Assembly: GCA_963575745.1 (NCBI GenBank)
Contig: CAUYUJ010012558.1
Coordinates: 462,008 to 526,007 of the forward strand
DNA: 64,000 nucleotides
DNA from: Prorocentrum cordatum
Taxonomy: Eukaryota > Sar > Dinophyceae > Prorocentrales > Prorocentraceae
Direction of reading: 5' to 3'
A program made the position numbers and the translations under genes. Under the pieces are notes generated by a model. The model was given only the letters and a program-made list of their open reading frames with translations, was not told the origin of the DNA and did no database searches. The first letter of the stretch is position 1. Every line of letters begins with the position of its first letter. Below are positions 55,051 to 64,000 of the stretch, piece after piece.

Positions 55051-55699
55051 AGTAAGCAAACAAAACCAATCCCCTCGATCCTCGATGCTTGCGAGAAGGT
55101 CCCTGGAAATCCTCGAAGCTCGCGGAGGTCCTTGCAGGCCTCCGGATGCTCAAAAAAGGCAGGAGGCGGAGGCGGAGGAGAAACTCCAAGACGTTCAGAG
55201 AGCCCCGCCACCCCTCGATCCTCGACCCTCCGTCTTCCTCCTCCACGACGAAAAGGGGGGCGGGCCGGAAGCCCCTGGAGGCCTCAGGAATCTCTGAAAT
55301 TGCCCGTAGTGCGGCGAAGACGCCAACAAGCCTCTATCTTCGAACCTCGAACCTCGAAGGGACACAAGTCAACGAGGGCTTGACCACTATTCTCCAGTCG
55401 ATCTGCGGAGGCAGGGCCAGGTACACGAATGCGAGTCGACGCAATCAGGTGCAAGCCCCCAGAAGGCAAGTTGAGTCCAAGGGTGTCCAGATAGTTCTGG
55501 CTACGATGTGAAGGATCCAGTGCGAGTCGAGGGACAATAGAAACCCGATCTACCCTCAAGAGAGGGCAGAATAACCACCCTCATAACAACCACCCCGACA
55601 TGCGAAACCCTTCACTAAACGTCCCGACGGACAGAATCGCCGTTTCGTAAACGCCCAAGGTTGTTTAGCAAACGCCAGTCACGGTCGGGAGCTTCTGCT
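55051..55699. other. Mixed sequence, no gene recognised
   Basis: TCGAA-rich words (CCTCGAA, CCTCGATCCTCGA) recur loosely at 55072-55230 and 55330-55365. No domain in any frame. Confidence 0.45.
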
Positions 55700-55885
55700 T
55701 AGCGTGTCCCGGCGGCGGCCCCGGCGACACGCTATGCCCTGCGAGTGGATAATGTGTCGCTCTGCCCCGCGGGGCGGAGGGATGGGAAAAGCTGGGGACG
55801 CTGACGCCTGGGGACCAGAATGTAGACAGCGTGCCACTGGAAGCGTGGTGGGACAGAACCGGCGGCGCGACACGCCAAGTGAAAG
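55700..55885 (+). repeat. Dispersed repeat, copy 2 (partner at 3433-3620)
   Basis: GGCGACACGCTATGCCCTGC, GTGTCGCTCTGCCCCGC, GATGGGAAAAGCTGGGGACG, GGAAGCGTGGTGGGACAGAA and GCGCGACACGCC align in order with copy 1. It contains the 12-bp palindrome GCCCCGCGGGGC at 55764-55775. Confidence 0.65.
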
Positions 55886-56240
55886 CTCCTGACCGCAGAA
55901 GGCCAACCCCCTCGCGCAGCCCCCTGGTCCCAAACCCCCGATGTCATGTTTTGCTTCAAACGTCGATCCAATTCCCTGGGACCGGCTTTTCGTCCCGCAT
56001 CGTCCTCTGACGGTCCCGAGGCCTGGTAAGGGCCCCCGGAAGACGAAGGTAACGGACATCCTTCCGTGTTGATGCTTTCATGACTCGAGGGGGTCTTGGT
56101 GGTTGGTCCTCCCTGGGCTCCGACGGGCAGGAGAAGAGGGCGGGGCGTGGCACCCACCTTTACAGCGGCCCTGCGATCGTCCGCGTCTTTGGGCAGAGCC
56201 ATGGGCACCGCCACCCACTGCATGCCTCGGCCACCCGGGG
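55886..56240. other. Mixed sequence, no gene recognised
   Basis: No repeat or domain identified. Confidence 0.45.
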
Positions 56241-56492
56241 GCGTCGTCGCCGCCGTCAGATTCGTCGCCACTGCCGCCGCCGCCGCCATCATGCGTCGTC
56301 GCCGTCGTTCGTCCTCGTGCGTCGTCGTCATCGTCGTCATCGTCGTCGCCACTGTCGCCGCAGCCATCGTGCGACGTCGCCGTCGTTCGTCGCCGTCGCC
56401 GCTGTCGCCGAGGCCGAGCTTGGTTTTCGTCGTTCGTCGTTCGTCGTCGTCGTTCGTCGTTCGTCGTCCTCGCTTCTGCTTCCGCTGCTAAT

Positions 56493-56532
<40 letters not shown>

Positions 56533-56545
56533 ACGTCCTCGACGG
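56241..56545 (+). repeat. (GTC)n-rich tract
   Basis: CGTCGTC and CGCCGTC triplets with TTCGTCGTTCGTC variants; perfect (GTC)n at 56492-56530. Confidence 0.9.
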
Positions 56546-57289
56546 CGTGATTCGCACGTTTCCGCAATTGTTTTGCCTCCTGTTGGCCCTCCTTCGCCGC
56601 AGCCCGATCCATCCAGAACTCCTGGCCAGACCGCGTTTTCCGTTTGCTCCAGGCCTCGATTCTGAGTCGTCGCTCTCGCGTTCCTGGACCTCGCCGTCGT
56701 TGTCCATTTTTTCGGTGGCGTTCGGGGGCTGCTTTCATTGACGGGCTTCCAAAACGCGTGCAGGAGGGAGCTGGAGAAGGTGGAGGATGAAGACCAGGAG
56801 TAACAACTGAGCGCATCGATGTGCTTTGCCGACTGCCGTGGTGATCTCACTCGACCGTTGCCGATGCTTGCGCGGCGTGCTGCTACTTGCTAGAACGGCA
56901 CGCGATGCGCATGTGGGCGGGCGATTCTCGGGCTACGTGCAAACCTCCCTCATCAACAATCAGACACGGACACGCAACATGATTTGGACATGAGGTGAAG
57001 GCGACGCGAGGGGTGGTGGAGACAGAATCGCGCCCGATCGGGGCCTCTTCCGCTCTGGTGCTCAGGCAAGGTTCTCGCATGGCGCGATAATGAATATTAA
57101 GATCTCTAGCTTTACACTTGCCTCTCCTTCGAGCGCCATGCCGCAATTCCGCTGAGGGCTGGAAGGTGAAGTGCCCCTGGGAGCATGACATTTGGAGATG
57201 CTCGCAATGACCAGAATGTTTGAAAGCTGTCCTCGGGTCCAAGACATCCGAGCTTGCCTCAGTGCCCTGTGCCCAAGACAAAGACATTC
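56546..57289. other. Mixed sequence, no gene recognised
   Basis: Non-repetitive, GC-moderate. Short overlapping frames, no domain. Confidence 0.45.
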
Positions 57290-57770
57290 CGAGACAAAAT
57301 GGCAAGGGAGGCGGGAAAGGACGGAGGGGGTTGAAGATTCTGGAGAATTCGCAGGCGGGGTCCTCGGACGCACTAGGGCAAGAGGAGGCTCCCCTTCCTC
57401 CTCCTCCTCCTCCTCCTCCTCCTCCTCCTACTCCCCCTCCTCCTCCTCCTTGGTCTGCTGCTCCTCCTCCTCCTCCTCCTCCTCCTGCTCCTGCTCCTCC
57501 TCCTCCTCCTCCCCAGTGCTCCACCTCCTCCTCCTCCTCCTCCTCCTTCGAATCATGCTCCCCCATCTTCCTCGTCCTCCTCTCTCGCTGGTCCTCGGCC
57601 ACATGCAGGCTAGCGTGGCACCAGCGAGAAGCTGAGGTCTGGAATGGCCCAGGTTTCTCAATTCGACGCGCGCACGGGCACGGCCCTGCATGAACGAGCG
57701 GGCGACAACTGGTAACCCCTATGCAGCTCCTCCGCTTTGTTTTCCTCCTCTGATTCGTCCTGCCTCCTCC
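57290..57770 (+). repeat. Nested duplication, block A copy 1
   Basis: GAGACAAAATGGCAAGGGAG, TGGAGAATTCGCAGGCGGGG, a TCC-rich tract, CTGGAATGGCCCAGG, GACGCGCGCACGGGCACGGC and GAGCGGGCGACAACTGGTAA match 61812-62300 in the same order. Confidence 0.85.
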
Positions 57771-58129
57771 ACTCCCGACTCCTCCTCCTCCTTCTCCTCC
57801 TCCTCCTCCTCCTTCTCCTCCTCTTCATACTCCTTCCTCTCCTCCTGCGTACACCGCCTCACTCCTACACCCCCTCCCTGTCCTCCTCCTCATCCCCCTC
57901 CTCTTCCGTCATCCAGATCCTCCCTACGCCTCCTCCCCTCTTCTCCCCCCTGTCGTTCCTCCAGATCCCTTTCATCATATTTCCCCTCCTCATCCTCCTT
58001 TTCCTCCTCCGACTCCTCTTCTCCTCGTCTCCCTCCTTCCTCATCGCCCTCCTCCTCCTCCTGCTCCTCCTCCTCCTCCTCATCATCCTCCTCTTCCCCC
58101 AACTCCCCATCATCAGCATCACCACCATC
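57771..58129 (+). repeat. TCC-rich tract
   Basis: C/T triplets with ATC and GTC interruptions. Its 3' part (CCCCTGTCG then ATCATATTTCCCCTCCTC, 57948-57990) is also found at 62497-62541. Confidence 0.8.
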
Positions 58130-58133
58130 GTCC

Positions 58134-58180
<47 letters not shown>

Positions 58181-59414
58181 ATCATCATCAGCAGCAGCAA
58201 CAATACCTGTACGACCACCCTTCGGGTGATAAGAGAGTCCGGGGGGAGGAACCAACGTCTCACCCGATCGGTCTCACTATCGATCTCACCATCGGTCTCG
58301 CTCAACCGATCTCACCCGATCGATCTCACAATCGATCTCACTCGATCTATTTCACTCGATCGATCCAAACATCGATCTGACTATCGATCCCACAATCCAT
58401 CCCACAATACATACCACTATCGGTCCCACAATCGATCTCACAATCTGTCTCACGATCGACCTCACTATCGATACCACAACCGATCTCACCAGCAACGACA
58501 TCTTCATCATCAACATCATCGTCATCAACGTCACCAACATCGTCACCATCTGAACACCATCATCATCACCATCATCAACAACATCATCATCAACACCATC
58601 ATCATCATCGGGACACCACCATCGTCACCCTCGTCATCATCATCATCATCACAATCATCACCATCGGGACACCATCATCATCATCATCATCATCATCATC
58701 ACCTGGGCACCACCATCACCTCATCATCTCATCATCACCATCGTGCAAATCATCATCAAAACCATCATCATCTGGACACCATCATTTTCAGCAGCATCAC
58801 CCTCCCCAACATCATCATCATTATCGGAACACCATCATCATCGCACCATCATCACCACCATCGGGACACCACCATCATCATCATCAACATCATCATTATC
58901 GGGCAACCATCATCAAAATCATCATCATCACCTCATCATCATCCTCATCATCAAAATAATCATCATCATCGGGACACCATCATCGTCATTATTACCATCA
59001 TCATCAACATCACAATTACCAGGGCACAAACATCATCATTTCCATCATCATCAGCAGTTTCATCATCATGTTCATCATCACCATCATCATCGGCACACCA
59101 TCATCATCAACATCATCAACATCATCATCATCATCTCCTGACCGCATCATCAACATCATCATGCTCATCAACATCCTCATCATCATCGGGGCGCCATCAT
59201 CATCACAATCAGCATCGTCAGCATCATCAACATCATCATCATGATCACCATCATCTGGACAACATCATCATCACAACCATGGCCATTACCATCAACATCA
59301 TCATGAACATCGTCAAGATCATCATCATTATCATCGGGACACCATCATCATCCCCACCACCACCATCATCAGCATCATCATCATCAACAGCATCGACATC
59401 ATCATCATCATCAA

Positions 59415-59457
<43 letters not shown>

Positions 59458-59760
59458 GGGACACCGACCGGACACCGGCGGGACACCGCGGGCCACTGGC
59501 CCCCGGAAAGGAATCATTTGGACCGGTCGCGCCTCAGCCGGAGGTGGGACACCGGCGGGAAACCGCGGGCCACCGGCCCCCGGAAAGGAATCATTTGGTC
59601 CGGCCGCGCCTCAGCCGGAGGAGAATTTCTTCTCGCCGCCCACGCAGCTTCGCCCGCGCGCACGGCACGCACGAACACGAAACCGAAACCGATTTCCTGG
59701 TAGGGGGGCTCTTCGTTCCACTTCGATCTCACCTCCTCACCTCCGATAGTCATCATCACC
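58130..59760 (+). repeat. Nested duplication, block B copy 1: (ATC)n with embedded elements
   Basis: Order: (ATC)n; CGACCACCCTTCGGGTGATA; GGAACCAACGTCTCAC; 12-bp CGATCTCAC(A/C)AT repeats at 58262-58480; (CATCAT)n at 58520-59455, broken at intervals by CGGGACACC; then two copies of a ~70-bp unit beginning CGGGACACC and containing GGAAAGGAATCATTTGG (59465-59605); then AAACCGAAACCGATTTCCTG. The 670-codon plus-strand frame over this is low-complexity. Confidence 0.9.
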
Positions 59761-59899
59761 ACCACCAGCATCATCAGCATAATCAACACCACAATCGATA
59801 CCACCAACATCGACATCAATATCATCTTCCATCATCATAATGAACAACATCAACATCACAATAAACACTATCACCACCAACACAGTCATCATCACCATA

Positions 59900-60439
59900 A
59901 TCATCATCGTCACCGCCATACCCGCTACCTACACGACCACCCTCCGGGTGATAAGGAGGTTCGGGGGGGGGAGGAACCAACGTCTCACTCGATCGGTCTC
60001 ACTATCGATCTCACCATCGATCTCACGATCGGTCTCGCTCGATCGATCTCACCCGATCGATCTCACAATCGATCTCAGTCGATCAATTTTACTCGATCGA
60101 TCTCACAATCTGTCTCACGATCGATCTCACAATCGATCTCACGATCGATCTCGCTATCGATCTCACAATCGACCTCACATTCGGTCTCACCATCGATCTC
60201 ACTATCGATATCACCATCGATCTCACAATCAACGTCATCATCATGATCAACATCATCGTCATCAACGTCATCACAATCATCATCAACACAATCAACATCG
60301 GGTCACCATCATCATAATCACCTCATCACCATCATCATAAACACCATAATTATCGTCACCATCATGATTATCATCGGGGCACCATCATCGTCACCATCAC
60401 CATCATCAACATCATCAGCGCCGGGACACCATCATCATT

Positions 60440-60471
<32 letters not shown>

Positions 60472-61057
60472 CGGGACACCACCATCACCATCATCACCAT
60501 CATCATTTCATCATCATGATCATCATGAAAAAAAAATCATCAAATCCATCATCGTCATCAGCAACATCATCACCATCATCATCAACATCATCGTCATCGG
60601 GAAACCATCATCATCGTCACCATCATCATCATCATCATCACCCTCATCATCATCGGGACACCATCATCATCATCAGCATCCGCATCATCATCACCATCAT
60701 CGGGCCACCATCATCAAAATCACCATCATCACCTCATCACCATACTCATCATCAACATCATCATCATCGGGGCACCATCATCGCCATTATCATCATCATC
60801 ATCAACATCATCATCGGAACACCGTCATCATCACCATCATCATCAACAACATCATCATCATCAACCTCATCCTCATCATCGGGACACCATCATCATCATC
60901 ATCTTCATCACGATCCGCATCTCATCAGCATTTCGTCATCATCAACATTATTATGATCATCAACATCATCATCATCATCAGGACACCATCATGATCATCA
61001 GCAACATCAGCATCAACATCATAATCATCGGGATATCATCATCACCACCACCAGCAC

Positions 61058-61089
<32 letters not shown>

Positions 61090-61221
61090 ACATCAACATA
61101 GTCAACATCATCATCATATTCGTCATCATCATCATCATCATCGGGACACCATCATCATCACCCCCATCACCATCACCATCATCATCAACATCATCGACAT
61201 CATCATCATCATCATCATCAG

Positions 61222-61312
<91 letters not shown>

Positions 61313-61606
61313 GGGACACCGACGGGACACTGGCGGGACACCGCGTGACACCGGCCCCCGGAAAGGAATCATTTGGTCCGGTCGAGCCTCAGCTGGAGGC
61401 GGGACACCGGCGGGACACCGCGGGCCACCGGCCCCAGGAAAGGAATCATTTGGTCCGGCCGCGCCTCAGCCGGAGGAGACTTTCTTCTCGCCCGCCCACG
61501 CAACTTCGATTCGCCCGCGCGCACGGCACGCACGAACACGAAACCGAAACCGATTTCCTGGTAGAGGGTCTCTCCGTTCCACTTCGATCTCACCCCCTCA
61601 CCTCCG

Positions 61607-61649
<43 letters not shown>

Positions 61650-61665
61650 CCCTCACCGGCAATAT
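59900..61665 (+). repeat. Nested duplication, block B copy 2
   Basis: The same order as block B copy 1: CGACCACCCTCCGGGTGATA (59936), GGAACCAACGTCTCAC (59969), CGATCTCAC repeats at 59985-60235, (CATCAT)n with CGGGACACC interruptions at 60240-61310, the ~70-bp unit twice at 61313-61475, and AAACCGAAACCGATTTCCTG at 61540-61559. It ends in perfect (ATC)n at 61607-61648. Confidence 0.9.
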
Positions 61666-61811
61666 CAGCCTCGCTTCACCTCGCGCCGCGCGCGACGCGC
61701 GCCCAGGAGCTCAACGACAACGACGACGACGACGCATCCCGATGTCAGACAAACAAACATTGTTTCTATATCGTTTTCCAAGAAAGCCAACATGAACACG
61801 ACCAAGACATT
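61666..61811. other. Spacer between blocks
   Basis: GCGCCGCGCGCGACGCGCGC followed by a (GAC)n patch and AT-richer sequence. No gene. Confidence 0.5.
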
Positions 61812-62344
61812 CTGAGACAAAATGGCGAGGGAGGCGGGAAAGGAAGGAGGAGGTTGCAGATTTTGGAGAATTCGAAGGCGGGGCCCACGGTCCACGGACG
61901 CATTGGGACGAGGAAGAGGAGGCTCCTCTTCCTCTTCCTCCTCCTCCTCCTACTCCTCCGCCACCTCCTCCTCTTGCTCCTCGTGTTGCTCCTCTTCCTC
62001 CTCCTCCTCCCTCCCCTCATGATCCCTCATCGTCCTCGTCCTCCTCCTCCTCTCCCTCTTCCTCCTCCTGCTCCTCCTCGTGTTGCTCCTCTTCCTGGTC
62101 CTCCTTCGCCCATGATCCCTCATCGTCCTCGTCCTCCTCTCTTGCTGGGTCTTGGCAACGCGCGGGCCTGCGTGGCGCCAGCAAGAGGCTAGGGTCTGGA
62201 ATGACCCGGGTTTCCCATTCGACGCGCGCACGGGCACGGCCACACATCCACGAGCGGGCGACATCTGGTAACCCATGCAGCTCCTTCGCTTTGTTCTCCT
62301 CCTCTGATTTTTCCCCCCTCCTCTCTCCTCCTCCTCCGGTCCCG

Positions 62345-62378
<34 letters not shown>

Positions 62379-62780
62379 CTTTTCCTCCTCCTCCTCCTCC
62401 TGCTTTCTATCCTCTTACACCTCCTTCCTCTCATCCTCCTCATTTTTCCTTTCCTCGTCCTTCATCCTTCTCCTCCCTACCCCTCCTCTTCTCTTGACCC
62501 CTGTCGCTCCTCAGGCTCCCTCTGATCATATTTCCCCTCCTCCTCCTCCGCCTCCTCTTCCCGTCGTCCACCTCCGTCCTCATCACCCTCATTATCATCG
62601 TCACAATAATCACGAACACCAACGCCAACAGCATCATCGCATCATCGCCATAACCATTACCATCATCGCCAGAACCACCATCATCATCATCATCACCCTC
62701 ATCATCACCATCATCATCATCGTCATCATCATCACCAACATTATCACTCTCACTGCACTGCGCGCCGTTTGCGCCGCGCG
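61812..62780 (+). repeat. Nested duplication, block A copy 2 and following TCC/ATC tracts
   Basis: GAGACAAAATGGCGAGGGAG, TGGAGAATTCGAAGGCGGGG, TCC tract, CTGGAATGACCCGGG, GACGCGCGCACGGGCACGGC, GAGCGGGCGACATCTGGTAA, a long C/T tract (62300-62490), ATCATATTTCCCCTCCTC, and ATC triplets at 62580-62745. Confidence 0.85.
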
Positions 62781-62784
62781 TGCG

Positions 62785-62895
62785 GTATTTCAGCGACGAC
62801 GACGACCACAGCGACGACGACGACGACGACGCCGACCACGACGACGACGACGACGACCACGACGATGACGACGGCGACGAACGACGGCGACGGCA
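62785..62895 (+). repeat. (GAC)n microsatellite
   Basis: CGACGACGAC triplets with a few CAC and GAT variants. Confidence 0.95.
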
Positions 62896-63379
62896 ACGGC
62901 GACGGCCGTGCGTGGGGCGCAGCCGCGACCCGGGGCTCCCGCCCAGCGGGATGTCCAGGGGGATCTCGGGCAGCGGCAGGTCCTGGAGGGAGGAGGGAAG
63001 CAAAGAGAAGAGGAGGGAGACGAGGATGGAGTACGTAAGGAGAGAGAAGAAAAAATAGGAGGAAGGGGGAGGAAGGAGGGAGAGAAGGAGGGAGGACGGA
63101 GGGAAGAGGAGCAGGAGTACGAAGAGCAGAGCAAGAACAGGAGGAGGAAGAGATGACGAGGGCAGGGCGAGGGAGGCAGGGAGGAGGGAAGGAGGTAACT
63201 AGCAAAGGTCGTTTGCAAACCCCCGTTTGTAGAGATGGAACGAAGGACTCCCCACATCCTGAGTGGGGCTTTTGTTTTCCCAAAGCACCCTCTCTTCCTC
63301 CTCCTCCTTCCACCTATGCCTTCCCCTTCCCCTGACACTTTCCCTTCCACAACCTGTACCGCGACTGCCACGTCCACTA
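62896..63379. other. Purine-rich then mixed sequence, no gene recognised
   Basis: GGAGG/AGGAGA-rich at 62980-63190, mixed to 63379. No domain. Confidence 0.6.
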
Positions 63380-63523
63380 CCAATACAACGAGCACTACTA
63401 CGACTACAACAACAACAACGACAACAACAACAACTACTACTACTACTACTTTTACTTTTACTTTTACTACTACTACTACTACTACTACTACTAGTACGAC
63501 GACTACTACTACTACTACTACTA

Positions 63524-63582
<59 letters not shown>

Positions 63583-63583
63583 G

Positions 63584-63614
<31 letters not shown>

Positions 63615-63670
63615 GACTACTGCTACTACTACGCCTACGACTACGACGACTGCTACTACTTCACATACTG

Positions 63671-63701
<31 letters not shown>

Positions 63702-63751
63702 GACGACGACTACTGCGAATAAAACTACAACTACGACAAATACTACGAGTC

Positions 63752-63842
<91 letters not shown>

Positions 63843-63850
63843 GACTACTC

Positions 63851-63885
<35 letters not shown>

Positions 63886-64000
63886 TCTACTACTAGCACT
63901 ACTACGACACCTACTACTAATACTAATGCGAGTACTACCACTACGACTGCTACTGCTACTACTACTACTACTACTGCTGTTGCGAATTCTACGGCTATGT
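63380..64000 (+). repeat. (ACT)n microsatellite, runs to the window end
   Basis: ACT/CTA triplets with ACG, TTTACTTTT and GCT interruptions for over 600 bases. The poly-Val frame on the minus strand is a translation of this repeat. The array continues to the edge, so its true length is unknown. Confidence 0.95.

Noticed and set aside
57737-59749. 670-codon plus-strand open frame
   Set aside because: It is almost entirely Leu/Ser/Ile/His low-complexity translated from TCC and ATC triplets and crosses block boundaries of the duplication.
62790-63941. 383-codon poly-Val minus-strand frame
   Set aside because: Direct translation of an ACT microsatellite and its flanks.

Overview
This window looks like gene-poor, repeat-saturated nuclear DNA of a eukaryote. 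There is no dense, same-strand, ribosome-binding-site-led gene layout, no operon and no rRNA or tRNA gene that I can recognise. What fills it is GC-rich microsatellites, minisatellites, satellites with units from about 35 to 150 bp, larger modular repeats and decayed retroelement-like coding sequence. The diverged LINE-type reverse transcriptase and a Gly/Lys-rich coding remnant near 34.5 kb would suit a large-genome, GC-rich protist such as a dinoflagellate. That assignment is an inference; no diagnostic marker (for example a spliced-leader gene) was found.

Layout. 0-5 kb: purine-rich sequence, a ~65-bp tandem repeat, a degenerate coding-like stretch and paired GAG/CTC tracts. 5.5-13.8 kb: repeated modules in which the word CCAAGAGGC is reiterated for hundreds of bases and usually ends in a (TCC)n tract. 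16.2-17.9 kb (minus): a broken LINE reverse transcriptase, the best protein identification here. 19.0-28.4 kb: a 35-bp satellite split by a 183-bp palindromic insert, then a composite repeat family present in direct and inverted copies and carrying a G-rich minisatellite, then a ~150-bp tandem array. 30-31.5 kb: four successive simple or minisatellite arrays. 32.9-34.7 kb (plus): a second interrupted coding region. 40.5-45.6 kb: two arrays of a ~102-bp satellite, each preceded by the same leader and followed by the same trailer. 48-50.3 kb: two further tandem arrays. 51.4-53.8 kb: unassigned coding-like fragments. 56-64 kb: triplet-repeat country, including a multi-kilobase nested duplication.

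Functionally, nothing forms a pathway. No gene could be called intact with confidence. Most long open frames are products of stop-free GC-rich triplet repeats or of satellite units whose length is close to a multiple of three. The main interest is architectural: modular repeats with conserved non-repetitive cores, array-plus-leader units, recurrent perfect GC-rich hairpins with three-base loops, and long inverted repeats.
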